Shown piece after piece: positions 35,438-43,874 of a stretch of DNA of 64,000 bases; the stretch's first letter is position 1; each line of letters opens with the position of its first letter. The notes below the pieces were generated by a model. The model made no database searches and was not told the origin of the DNA. It worked only from the letters and a program-made list of their open reading frames with translations. Both the position numbers and the translations under genes were made by a program. Where the stretch lies: assembly GCA_963847595.1 (NCBI GenBank), contig CAWKAJ010000002.1:620001-684000 (forward strand), read 5' to 3'. Source of the stretch: JACWAE01 sp963847595. Its GTDB lineage: Bacteria; Chloroflexota; Dehalococcoidia; SZUA-161.

Positions 35438-36712
35438 ATGACAAGGATAATCCTAAGCATATTGATGGTGATAACACTTCTAAGCCTAGTAGGTTGCGGC
35501 CAAACGGCGTCAGGCCAGGTGCTACAGTCCGACAAGCCGCGGGACACCTCGCCTTCGGTAGGTGAGAGTGACCTGACAGCGCTGGTTGATGGCAATAATG
35601 CCTTCGCCTTCGACTTATATCAGGTGCTCAAACAAACGGGAGGTAACCTCTTTTACTCACCATACAGCATATCGGAGGCGCTGGCTATGGCTTATGCGGG
35701 GGCTCGCGGGGAGACTGAAAAAGACATGGCGCAAGCTTTGAACTTCACGCTGTCACAGGATGATTTGCACCCTGCCTTTAATAGCCTCGACCTTCAGCTC
35801 AAGCAGCGGGGGCAAGGGGCTGCCGGTAAGAACGGGACAGGCTTCAAGCTTGATGTGGCCAATGCCATCTGGGGGCAGAAGGATTACCAGTTCCTGGCGC
35901 AATACCTCGATGTCCTGGCACAGAATTATGGGGCGGGGTTAAGGATTGTAGATTTCATTAATCAAACGGAACAGTCCCGGGTCACGATTAATCAATGGGT
36001 CAGCGACCAGACTCAGGGCAAGATTAAAGACCTGATTCCCCCGGGAGCAATAAGTGACATGACCCGGCTCGTATTGACCAATGCCGTCTATTTCAACGCA
36101 GCCTGGCAATATCCCTTCAATAAAGAGGCGACCTCCGATGGCGCGTTCTATTTACTCGATGGGAGCAGTGTCACGGCACCCATGATGAAGCAGACGGAGT
36201 CCTTGGGGTACGCAGAGGGCGCTAATTATGAGGCGGTGGAATTGCCGTATTCCGGACAGGAGCTCTCGATGGTGATTTTGCTGCCCAAAGCCGGGCAGTT
36301 TGAAGCCTTTGAGAATTCGTTAGATGCTGACCTTGTTAAGACCATCATCGGTGAATTAAAGACGTCTCAGGTATCTTTGACAATGCCCAAATTTGAATAC
36401 GAGTCCAGTTTCGGCTTAAAGCAGGCCCTGAGCACGCTGGGCATGGGAGTAGCTTTCACTCCCGACGCTGACTTTTCGGGCATGAATGGAGACCACAACC
36501 TGTTGATTCAGGATGTCTTGCATAAGGCATTCGTCTCGGTAGACGAGGCTGGAACTGAAGCAGCCGCTGCCTCGGCAGTGATAGTGGGAATTACGGCAAT
36601 GCCAGCACAGCAGGCTCAGGTAACGATCGACCGGCCTTTCCTCTTCCTTATCCGGGATATAGCGACTGGCAGCATAATATTTGTGGGGCGGGTCCTCAAT
36701 CCAACGGCATAA
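35438..36712 (+). CDS. Serpin (serine protease inhibitor), lipoprotein
   Basis: A 424-residue serpin with a signal peptide and lipobox (LLSLVGCGQ), so it is displayed outside the membrane. Family blocks include NLFYSPYSISEALAMAYAGA, the breach region TNAVYFNAAW and the C-terminal DRPFLFLIRDIATGSIIFVG. The reactive-loop hinge EAGTEAAAASAVIV has small residues at every position, the pattern of inhibitory serpins. P1 is probably around the Ile-Thr-Ala-Met stretch. I chose the ATG at 35438, which follows AGAGG; a GTG three codons earlier is possible. Confidence 0.92.
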   Translation: MTRIILSILMVITLLSLVGCGQTASGQVLQSDKPRDTSPSVGESDLTALVDGNNAFAFDLYQVLKQTGGNLFYSPYSISEALAMAYAGARGETEKDMAQALNFTLSQDDLHPAFNSLDLQLKQRGQGAAGKNGTGFKLDVANAIWGQKDYQFLAQYLDVLAQNYGAGLRIVDFINQTEQSRVTINQWVSDQTQGKIKDLIPPGAISDMTRLVLTNAVYFNAAWQYPFNKEATSDGAFYLLDGSSVTAPMMKQTESLGYAEGANYEAVELPYSGQELSMVILLPKAGQFEAFENSLDADLVKTIIGELKTSQVSLTMPKFEYESSFGLKQALSTLGMGVAFTPDADFSGMNGDHNLLIQDVLHKAFVSVDEAGTEAAAASAVIVGITAMPAQQAQVTIDRPFLFLIRDIATGSIIFVGRVLNPTA

Positions 36713-36727
36713 TATTTCTAACATGCA

Positions 36728-37471
36728 TTGGCAGGTACAGAGACAACGTTGAAAAGTCAAATTTGGACTATTACCGGATTAGTTTTGCTGGTCATCGCAT
36801 TAATCGGATTACCAGCTTGCGCTGCAACTACCGAAACTAAGCCTACTGTGACACCTCCCATCTCCACACTCCCACCAAACACTTCCTCAACTACATCCGA
36901 GTCAGTGAACGGGCTAATTCTCTCTCTTTCGTTGAACTCAACGACATTTCAGCCCGGTCAAGAGATTTCGGTGGTAATCGACGAACAGAATACGCTGGCG
37001 GCGGTGAATAACGTCTCTGCCTCGAATGGCTGGCCATTGAGAGGATTGAGCGTGGGGCCTTGTGGGACTCTCAACTATCCCATGGGAGTGGCAATCTTTC
37101 AAGGATACTATACATCTTCGAATGTCTCATCCGCGACGTCACTTCAGCTTTACCAGCCCGGCATATATCATTGCCCTATGATACTGGGTGGTATTAACGC
37201 ATACGTTTTTCAGCCCTCAAGCGATATTGCCAGCGTGTTTGGCAGTTGCGATCCTAATCCATGCCTCACCGATTTTAAAATAAGTTCTGAAATTACGGTG
37301 ACGGGATATTGGACCAACGGCCAAGAAGCGACGCTCAGCAACTTCACTCCGGGCGTATACACTGTCGTCGGTGGAGACGAATGGGGCGCATTGGCAGTGC
37401 TTCATTTCGTTGTTCAGGGTAATGACGAATCCACCCCGGTAACTGAGCAATCATTTGTCCCACCTCAATGA
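36728..37471 (+). CDS. Secreted lipoprotein of unknown function
   Basis: A 247-residue protein with a signal helix (ITGLVLLVIALIGLPAC) ending in a lipobox, then a Thr/Pro/Ser-rich linker (residues 35-60). The rest is predicted beta-rich, with TTFQPGQEISVVIDEQNTL and four cysteines (GPCG, HCPM, GSCDPNPC) that could form disulfides. No family is recognised; it is reminiscent of Ig-like extracellular domains. Starts considered are the TTG at 36728 or the TTG at 36749. It follows the serpin by 15 bases and is probably co-transcribed. Confidence 0.75.
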   Translation: MAGTETTLKSQIWTITGLVLLVIALIGLPACAATTETKPTVTPPISTLPPNTSSTTSESVNGLILSLSLNSTTFQPGQEISVVIDEQNTLAAVNNVSASNGWPLRGLSVGPCGTLNYPMGVAIFQGYYTSSNVSSATSLQLYQPGIYHCPMILGGINAYVFQPSSDIASVFGSCDPNPCLTDFKISSEITVTGYWTNGQEATLSNFTPGVYTVVGGDEWGALAVLHFVVQGNDESTPVTEQSFVPPQ

Positions 37472-37668
37472 GCTGCTTGAATAAGCCTAAGTGCAAGCTC
37501 ATATACCTCCGCCTCCATTGCGCGGTGCAATTTGTTTAGAGCTTGCAGGACGAGCAATATCTTGTCCGGAGGTAGTGCACTAAGTTCTCGTCTGAGTTCC
37601 TCCGGAATCCTCTCATACATTATCTGCGCTTCTTTCGGCAAGTTACTCTGTTTATTCAGCCTTTCCAT
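37465..37668 (-). CDS. Small helical protein coupled to the radical SAM gene
   Basis: A 67-residue protein (MERLNKQSNLPKEAQIMYER ... LALRLIQAAH) predicted as three helices, without cysteines. Its ATG is preceded by GGGAGAAGAG and overlaps the end of the radical SAM gene by 17 bases, so they are translated together. No family is recognised. It could be a peptide substrate, a binding partner, or unrelated. Confidence 0.6.
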   Translation of the reverse strand: MERLNKQSNLPKEAQIMYERIPEELRRELSALPPDKILLVLQALNKLHRAMEAEVYELALRLIQAAH

Positions 37669-38743
37669 ATCTCTTCTCCCTTTCCTTAGCTACTTCAGGT
37701 ACAAGCCAACAACCAGGGTCAGGAGCCATCATATCGCCTGTCTCTTCGTACGCCCTGCCCCGGCACCCGGAACAGGGACCTTTGTAGGAGCAGTTGCCAC
37801 ATTCACCCTTGAGCAATTCTCTCTGCCGCAGTTTGGTTAATACCGTCGAATTTTCCCAGATAGAGCTTATGCTCTGCTCTCTGATGTTACCTAGCTTAAC
37901 CTGCAGTAACATGCACGGGTTTACTTCGCCGTTGGATAGGACCATAACATAGCCCATGGGCATCCCGGCGGCGCACCCCCTCCCGTAATAAGGAATCCTT
38001 TGCAGCATCTGCGCCGGGAGGCGTCTGGGCTGGATGTGTTTCTGCTGCAGAAGGAGAGGATACATGGGACACCCAGGAATTCTAATCACAATGGGGCAGT
38101 CCTCTTGAGCCTGAGCAAGCCATTCCATTATTTGTTTCCTTTCGTCAATGCTCAAGACGTCGTTTTTACACTCCTGCTTAGCCCTTCCGGCTGCCACTAG
38201 ATCGAAGAATTCAGCGGCATTAGCGCGACTCTCCACCGCCAGACGCAGCATGTCTTCCACCTGTGACAGGGTTTGCTTTCTGATAACCATATTGAACTGG
38301 AAAAGCAGACCGGCATTACGGCACGCCTCCGCACCTTTAAGCGCCTGCTTGAAGGAACCGCTTACGCCCCTGAAGGAGTCATGGGTTTGAGCATTAGCTC
38401 CGTCAATGGATATGGCAACTGACATGACACCTGCGTCCAGCAACTTTCTTGCCATTTTTTCATCAATAAGAGTGCCGTTGCTGCCGATAGTGGTTCTTAT
38501 GCCTTTTGCTGAGGCGTACTTTACCACATCTATTAAGTCCTCCCGGCATAAGGGTTCGCCTCCATCAACAATCAGGAGCCCTATTCCCCAGTCTGATAAA
38601 TCGTCCATGAGACGAAATGCTTCCTTGGTTGACAACTCATCAGAGGCTGGATGGTCAACGGATTCGCTGTAGCAGTGCTTGCACTTCAGATTACATTTCG
38701 TAGTGATACTATAGGAAACCATGAACGGTGGCCGTATTGGCAT
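37652..38743 (-). CDS. Radical SAM/SPASM domain protein
   Basis: A 363-residue protein. The radical SAM motif CNLKCKHC (residues 17-24) binds the SAM cluster; VDGGEPLCREDL and AISIDGANAQTHD are typical of the barrel. The C-terminal SPASM domain has the cysteines CAAGMPMGYVMV, NPCM, CGNCSYKGPCSGCRG and GCW for auxiliary clusters. Relatives act in heme synthesis (AhbC/AhbD) or modify peptides. The strong site AAGGAGG precedes the ATG at 38743. Its exact reaction cannot be told from sequence. Confidence 0.88.
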   Translation of the reverse strand: MPIRPPFMVSYSITTKCNLKCKHCYSESVDHPASDELSTKEAFRLMDDLSDWGIGLLIVDGGEPLCREDLIDVVKYASAKGIRTTIGSNGTLIDEKMARKLLDAGVMSVAISIDGANAQTHDSFRGVSGSFKQALKGAEACRNAGLLFQFNMVIRKQTLSQVEDMLRLAVESRANAAEFFDLVAAGRAKQECKNDVLSIDERKQIMEWLAQAQEDCPIVIRIPGCPMYPLLLQQKHIQPRRLPAQMLQRIPYYGRGCAAGMPMGYVMVLSNGEVNPCMLLQVKLGNIREQSISSIWENSTVLTKLRQRELLKGECGNCSYKGPCSGCRGRAYEETGDMMAPDPGCWLVPEVAKEREKRYGKAE

Positions 38744-38862
38744 GAAGAGACCTCCTTGTCATTCTTTAGGCAGTTTGCATCAACGTGCATATTACACCGA
38801 CTTGCAGAGCGGCGCAAGGCTTGTCACAAAATAGAGAAAACCACCTCAAGAGCAGGTGCCTC

Positions 38863-38916
38863 CTTGGGGATCTCGGTTCACCATGAGGGTTCCGAAGAAC
38901 AGCAAAGGTCCCCAAG
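38863..38916 (-). promoter_or_regulatory. Structured leader candidate upstream of the radical SAM gene
   Basis: On the minus strand, CTTGGGGA and TCCCCAAG (8 bp, 38916-38909 and 38870-38863) enclose a stem capped by a UUCG tetraloop (GTTC-TTCG-GAAC). Just downstream, CACCT-N7-AGGTG is followed by GTTTTCTC, a terminator-like hairpin. All lie within 180 bases of the start codon. This arrangement fits a regulated leader, but no known riboswitch class is recognised. Confidence 0.4.
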
Positions 38917-38997
38917 ACTAAGAGATGCTATGACATCTTGAATAGAAGGCAGCCATGTCACGTTCCCAATGAGCTCTGAGCTTGATTGCCTATAGTC

Positions 38998-39297
38998 TCA
39001 TTTTCCTTGTGTGTGGCGAGTTCCCTTCGGAACATAGTCGAAGAACTTGTCAATGGTATCACCCGATGCCCATTCTGATCTGATCCGCGTTCGCTTCTCT
39101 ACTCGGCGCAACTCGGACAGGATCATACGGTTGAGAGCCGCTGCACTCTCTCCTTCAAACTCCGCCTCAACTTTAAATCCTTGTTCTGTTTCTCTAATGG
39201 TTCCCTTATTACCAATAATCCGCTCGAGGCAGGGTTTGATAGCCGATAAGTTATCACTGCTTACCTGGGCCAACAGCCTAAACTTCTTCTGAGCCAT
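38998..39297 (-). CDS. Hypothetical protein, 99 residues
   Basis: A soluble alpha/beta protein (MAQKKFRLLAQVSSDNLSAI) with a strand-helix-strand-helix pattern and a charged middle (ELRRVEKRTRIRSEWASGD). The ribosome site GGGAGGT precedes the ATG at 39297, which supports it as a real gene. No family is recognised; it has no signal or membrane segment. Confidence 0.65.
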   Translation of the reverse strand: MAQKKFRLLAQVSSDNLSAIKPCLERIIGNKGTIRETEQGFKVEAEFEGESAAALNRMILSELRRVEKRTRIRSEWASGDTIDKFFDYVPKGTRHTQGK

Positions 39298-39424
39298 TTT
39301 ACCTCCCTTTCAAAGACTGGACAGCACTATACGCTCTAAGGGTAAATGTTTGATGTCGTCAATAGTGACCTGCGGATGCCAGTCTCATCCAAGCTGCCTT
39401 CCAGCAACGCTCATGCCCAAAGCC

Positions 39425-40138
39425 TTATTTTTTTACTGATCCTATCCTTCTGGTGATCTCCTCAAACTGCGGGGATGTCTTAGCTGTTCCCGCCGTGCTC
39501 TTACCTATGGCATCAGCAATGCCCTGTATTTTCTCTACCGGGACTGAGGCGATCATTATGTTTTTATCCCATCCCGCCATCATCCTTGCGCTTATATCGC
39601 CGGCAGTAATGTTGAAGTTACCTGATACAATCGGATAGGTTATGCTGCTCCAGCAAAGCGACCCTCTCATTTCAAATGAGGGAGTCTTGCCATCCCAGAA
39701 CTGAGCCAGCGTAATAAGTCTTGATACCTGTTCCGCATTCACGAGGAAAATGATTAAATCAGGCACGAAAATATCTTTGTCAACCGGGTATAAATAGACC
39801 TTGCTGGCAATGCCGAGAGGTGGTTTAGCTATCTTCTCAGATTCAATCCTCGATCTGGTCGCTGTCTTAACATCACACCACAGCTTCTCCCCCTCTACTA
39901 GCATCTTAACCGGTATCTTGAATGTCTCGGTGAGTCCAATATGGGTCTTCCCTCCGGGGCAAGCGCAAGTCTCCTCAGATAGCATTATCACTTTGCCGCC
40001 AGCAGCCTCCAGTACGCCATTACATACGGTATACCGGCCCTTAGCTAGCTTAGCTGTAGGGGACTCGTCGGTGTATTTCACTCCCACTGCTTCCCTCTCT
40101 ATGCCAAGCGCGTCCCTTATTTTTCTAGCAGATTCCAT
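39425..40138 (-). CDS. DUF169 family protein
   Basis: A 237-residue cytoplasmic protein. It follows the DUF169 layout: an early AVGVKYTDESP strand, ETCACPGGKTHIGL with the conserved Cys-Ala-Cys-Pro-Gly-Gly, the repeat-like PVDKDIFVPDLIIFLVNAEQ, and FNITAGDISARMMAGW. Function is unknown; homologues are widespread in anaerobes, often near metal and methyl-transfer genes. GGGGAGG precedes its ATG. Confidence 0.85.
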   Translation of the reverse strand: MESARKIRDALGIEREAVGVKYTDESPTAKLAKGRYTVCNGVLEAAGGKVIMLSEETCACPGGKTHIGLTETFKIPVKMLVEGEKLWCDVKTATRSRIESEKIAKPPLGIASKVYLYPVDKDIFVPDLIIFLVNAEQVSRLITLAQFWDGKTPSFEMRGSLCWSSITYPIVSGNFNITAGDISARMMAGWDKNIMIASVPVEKIQGIADAIGKSTAGTAKTSPQFEEITRRIGSVKK

Positions 40139-40626
40139 CTTTCAACCTCCCCTCAGAGATGATAGATGATAAGGACATCCCTACCCTATAGAAACTTGTT
40201 TGCTTTATGTTTTGTCAGAGGTCACTCCCTACTGCAGAACGCTTTCTGTCTGCGAGCGATGACTCAAAACAGCCTGGTGAAGTAGACGATTACATAATAC
40301 ATCGTTCGGCGCTCTCGGTCAAAGGTGAATTGATGGACAACAAAGTCCAGAGTGCGCAGTCGGGATAACAACTCCACACGCTTCCAGAATAGGCCAGCCT
40401 TGCCTAGAGGAAATCCTGGAAGTGCCTGAGTATCCGCCGGGCCTCATACAAGCCCTTCTTGGACTGATTTCGCAGCAGCAGCTTGAAGTAATTTAAGAGG
40501 CAAATAGGCCGTCGTTTGTCATGTGGCGCAACCGCAACCTCCGCTTGCCATCCTCCCCAAGCAGCATTTCCAGCAACTCCCTTAATGTGAGGGCTTCGAG
40601 GTCCCGGGGGAGAACCCCAACTCTAG
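40139..40626. other. Gene-poor region with possible decayed ORF
   Basis: No intact gene is seen. On the minus strand the frame at 40404-40496 reads LNYFKLLLRNQSKKGLYEAR and on to a stop at 40404, and a second frame below it (about 40250-40400) reads RVELLSRLRTLDFVVHQFTF. Neither has a proper start. They may be remnants of a gene, possibly an integrase given the adjacent tRNA, but this is weak. Confidence 0.3.
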
Positions 40627-40699
40627 TGGTAGCGGAGGGATTTGAACCCCCGACCAAGGGCTTATGAGTCCCCTGCTCTACCGACTGAGCTACGCTACC
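40627..40699 (-). tRNA. tRNA-Met (anticodon CAU)
   Basis: A 73-base cloverleaf: acceptor stem GGTAGCG paired with CGCTACC, discriminator A, D-arm GCTCAGTCGGTAGAGC, anticodon loop CTCATAA with CAU at 40666-40664, and T-loop TTCAAAT. The CCA end is not encoded. The elongator form is likely, since the three G-C pairs of initiator anticodon stems are absent; a tRNA-Ile2 with modified CAU cannot be fully excluded. Confidence 0.92.
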
Positions 40700-40791
40700 A
40701 CGGGAATATATGATAGCACCGCATACTGAGAGCGTCAATCTTGGGTGAGTGTTAAACCGTTTGATGACAGCAAGTTGGCTTACGGATTACG

Positions 40792-41979
40792 TCAATGTGC
40801 GAGGAGCGCCACGACCCTGTCCAATATCTTGTGAGCAACCTCTGATTTGAGCATCAGCGGAAGCTGTTCCGCCTTGCCCTCGCGGTCGATAAAGGTCACG
40901 CGGTTAGTGTCTGTGTCGAACCCGCTGTCCTTTGCCGTGATGTCATTGACCACGATAAGGTCAAGCTGCTTCTTCCTGAGCTTCTCGGTGGCTCTGGCTA
41001 CCAGGTCCCCGCTTTCCGCAGCGAAGCCGACCTTGATAATATCCCCCTTCACCTCACCGAGTATGTCGCTCGTCTTCACCAACTCGAGATTCAAGGTATC
41101 GGCTTCCCTCTTTATCTTGCCCTCGGTTACGGTAGCGGGGCGGTAATCAGCCACAGCGGCAGCCATGATGAGAACGTCTGCGGCAGCAACCGCCTTAAGC
41201 ACCGCATCCCTCATCTGTTCCGCAGTCTGCACAAGCATCACATCAACCCCTGGCGGAGCTGCGAGCGCCGTAGGCCCGGTGACCAGGGTCACCACCGCAC
41301 CTCTGTCCCTGGCAGCCTCAGCTACAGCATAGCCCATCTTCCCCGAGGAACGATTGCCTATATACCTTACCAGGTCAATGGGCTCCTGCGTACCGCCGGC
41401 GCTGACCACAATCTGCTTCTCAGCCAGATCGCCTTTCCTGCCCAGTACGTGGTAGATAGTGCCCAGGATCTCCTCATTCTCGATAAGCCGCCCCATCCCT
41501 ACCAGCCCGGAGGCCAGGCGGCCATAGCCGGGGCCCACAATAGTGAAGCCTCGCGAGCGTAACTTAGTCAAATTCTCTTGTGTTACGGAGTTCTGCCACA
41601 TACCAGCATCCATCGCCGGCGCCAGAATCACCGGAGCCCTGGTAGCGAGTACCGTGCTGAGCAGCATCTCATCAGCGATTCCTGCCGCCATCTTGGCAAT
41701 AGCATCCGCAGTAGCAGGAGCTATGACCACCACATCAGCTTTCTCCGCCAGCGCGACATGTTCCACGCTGAACTCGGATGACAAGTCAAACATATCAGTG
41801 ACCACCGGCCTATGAGTTACGGAGCGAAAGGTCAACGGCGTCACGAATTGCATGGCCGCCTTGGTCATCACCACATCGACGCACAACCCTTTCTGGGTCA
41901 ACTTGCTGGCGATGTCAGCAGCCTTATACGCAGCTATGCTGCCCGTTACACCCAGGACTACGTTTTTCCCCTTGAACAC
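40792..41979 (-). CDS. coaBC: Phosphopantothenoylcysteine decarboxylase/synthetase
   Basis: Bifunctional enzyme of coenzyme A synthesis. The CoaC half (residues 1-180) has VLGVTGSIAAYKAADIA, the His motif in VEHVALAEKADVVVIAPATA and ILAPAMDAGMW. The CoaB half has VVSAGGTQEPIDLVRYIGNR, the SSGKMGYA loop and VKTSDILGEVKGD. Length of 395 is standard. It lies directly downstream of coaX (18 bases), so two CoA steps are grouped. Confidence 0.95.
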   Translation of the reverse strand: MFKGKNVVLGVTGSIAAYKAADIASKLTQKGLCVDVVMTKAAMQFVTPLTFRSVTHRPVVTDMFDLSSEFSVEHVALAEKADVVVIAPATADAIAKMAAGIADEMLLSTVLATRAPVILAPAMDAGMWQNSVTQENLTKLRSRGFTIVGPGYGRLASGLVGMGRLIENEEILGTIYHVLGRKGDLAEKQIVVSAGGTQEPIDLVRYIGNRSSGKMGYAVAEAARDRGAVVTLVTGPTALAAPPGVDVMLVQTAEQMRDAVLKAVAAADVLIMAAAVADYRPATVTEGKIKREADTLNLELVKTSDILGEVKGDIIKVGFAAESGDLVARATEKLRKKQLDLIVVNDITAKDSGFDTDTNRVTFIDREGKAEQLPLMLKSEVAHKILDRVVALLAH

Positions 41980-41997
41980 ATTCCCTCCAGATATTTA

Positions 41998-42768
41998 CTA
42001 ATGGACGATATTCAGCTCGTGGATCAATCTCAGGCCAACCAGCGTCAAATCGGGGTTCAGTACCTCAATAATATCAGTTTCCTTGGCGATAACGCCTGCC
42101 AGGCCGCCTGTAGCGATCACCCTCACCTTCCCGCCAAGCTCTTTCTTCATGCGGGCTACAATGCCCTCGATAAGCCCGACGTAGCCGAAAATAATGCCCG
42201 ACTGCATGGCAGCCACAGTGTTTCTGCCAATAGCTTTCTTGGGGCGGGTTAGCTCAACGCGTGGCAATTTAGCTGCGCGCTCGAAGAGCGCATCGGCCGC
42301 GATCCCGATGCCCGGTGCTATAGCTCCCCCGAGGTAATCTCCCTCCTCGGACACCGCATCCAGCGTGGTAGCAGTGCCCAGGTCGATAACGATCAGCGGG
42401 CCGCCGTAGAGCCGATGAGCCGCCGCGGCATTGACCACACGGTCGGCTCCAACCTCTCGGGGATTATCGAGTGAGATACGCACCCCGGTTTTGATCCCCG
42501 AGCCTACAACCAGCGGGTTTATCCTGCAATAACGCTGACATAGTTCCTCAAAGGTCGTCACCACCGGCGGGACCGAGCTTGAGATGATAGCTTCATCGAT
42601 ATCGGAAAAGGAAAGGCCTTCGAGGGTCAACAGATTGAGCAGCAGCGCTGCATATTCATCGGCAAGCTTGTGGACATCGGTGGACAGCCTCCAGGTAGCC
42701 CTCAGCTTCTCGCCCAGGAAAACGCCCAGAGCGACAGTGGTATTCCCGATGTCAATTGCCAGCAACAT
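41998..42768 (-). CDS. coaX: Type III pantothenate kinase
   Basis: First step of CoA synthesis. The 256-residue ASKHA protein has LLAIDIGNTTVALGVF, PREVGADRVVNAAAAHRL and VIDLGTATTLDAVSEEGDYL, plus the C-terminal VIATGGLAGVIAKET. All type III signatures are intact. It probably starts the coaX-coaBC unit. Confidence 0.95.
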   Translation of the reverse strand: MLLAIDIGNTTVALGVFLGEKLRATWRLSTDVHKLADEYAALLLNLLTLEGLSFSDIDEAIISSSVPPVVTTFEELCQRYCRINPLVVGSGIKTGVRISLDNPREVGADRVVNAAAAHRLYGGPLIVIDLGTATTLDAVSEEGDYLGGAIAPGIGIAADALFERAAKLPRVELTRPKKAIGRNTVAAMQSGIIFGYVGLIEGIVARMKKELGGKVRVIATGGLAGVIAKETDIIEVLNPDLTLVGLRLIHELNIVH

Positions 42769-42943
42769 TCCAGCCTCACCCCCTCGCTTGCCGATAGCCT
42801 GGAGAACTGTCTAAGCGAGACAAAGGACCGTTGAATTGACGTCTATTATAGCGAAGTTCGTTTGCGGTTACAACAAGACGCTTTGTGAGAGGGTTCGTTA
42901 ATCATTTTCCAATTTCCCTCCCCCTTTGAAAGGCTGGTGTGCC

Positions 42944-43705
42944 TTATGCATCATTTTCAGGAATAGGCCCGGCTACCGTGCCTTTACCTCTTGAGTACTT
43001 TTGTGATTTGGTGCCGAGCCCCTTTGCAGAAAACTGACGCCCGAGATAGTCCAGTCCCTTCTTGGTATCGCTGGCAACCCGCGGCTTGTCGCAGTTGGCA
43101 ATCCTGTACTTGAATAGCCAGTAGGTAAACTCCTGCAACTGACCCAAAGTCATGGTATCGCTTTGGGGATAGCCTTTGTCTTCTCGGAATTGCCTCAGCA
43201 GTTCCTTCCGGCCGGCTCCATAGACCCGCTGATAGCTATCGCCTATATCGCTTCCGCCACTGGAGAAGACATGGGATTGACACTCTTTGCAGATTTCTTC
43301 CTCAACTGCGAGGAGGACGAACTTCTCCACAATGACACCGTAAAAGTAGTTGAGGTAGGCATGGTATTTGGCAGCGCCGACAAGCCTCTTGAAATCATCC
43401 TCGGATAGTTCTTCAGGCATCCTGCCAAAGAAGAGCAGGTCAATCAGCTCTTGCTCTGGAATAAGGCCGTCCACCTCTCCGCAGAGACGCTGGGCCAGAA
43501 GCAGCCAGTCGAATGCCTCACCATCGATTAGGTAGCAGTAATGATGTTCACCATGGCTTTCCTCGGGCCAGCTCCAGAGCCCGATAGCTTCAAGCAAGGC
43601 AACATGCCATGGTTTTCCGCTGGCTATGGCTTGCTTAAGATGTTGGACTGCTTCGCCATCGCCAACAGACGCCACAGAAAAGGGAATAGGATTATCTTGC
43701 CTCAT
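42944..43705 (-). CDS. Hypothetical protein, 253 residues
   Basis: A soluble acidic protein (EAIGLWSWPEESHGEHHYCY, DGEAFDWLLLAQRLCGEVDG, RMPEELSEDDFKRLVGAAKY) with a Lys/Arg-rich C-terminus. The CKEC pair near residue 140 could hold a metal with the HHYC stretch. GGAAG precedes the ATG. I recognise no family; similar proteins probably exist in related Chloroflexota. Confidence 0.7.
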   Translation of the reverse strand: MRQDNPIPFSVASVGDGEAVQHLKQAIASGKPWHVALLEAIGLWSWPEESHGEHHYCYLIDGEAFDWLLLAQRLCGEVDGLIPEQELIDLLFFGRMPEELSEDDFKRLVGAAKYHAYLNYFYGVIVEKFVLLAVEEEICKECQSHVFSSGGSDIGDSYQRVYGAGRKELLRQFREDKGYPQSDTMTLGQLQEFTYWLFKYRIANCDKPRVASDTKKGLDYLGRQFSAKGLGTKSQKYSRGKGTVAGPIPENDA

Positions 43706-43784
43706 TCTTCCAATTTACCCCTAACAGATTATCATCCCACATACGCAATGATTTCGCAAGAACCAGCTCTATCACCACATTCCG

Positions 43785-43861
43785 TTCGTGGTGAGCCCTT
43801 CGGCAAGCTCAGGACAGGCTTTTCGAATCATGAACAGTCCTTCGATAGGCTCAGGACAAAC
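43785..43861. repeat. Interspersed repeat, CTTCG-N-AAGCTCAGGAC family, two copies
   Basis: Two tandem-like copies (about 43785-43819 and 43834-43861) of a module that contains CCTTCGgcAAGCTCAGGAC and CCTTCGATAGGCTCAGGAC. A reverse-complement copy occurs at 45653-45682. The same intergenic repeat is widespread in many bacterial genomes. Confidence 0.7.
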
Positions 43862-43874
43862 GCCCCACAACCTT

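Noticed and set aside
40493..40738. 81-codon minus-strand frame over the tRNA
   Set aside because: Its sequence SVAQSVEQGTHKPLVGGSNP is the translation of a tRNA gene, a common false call.
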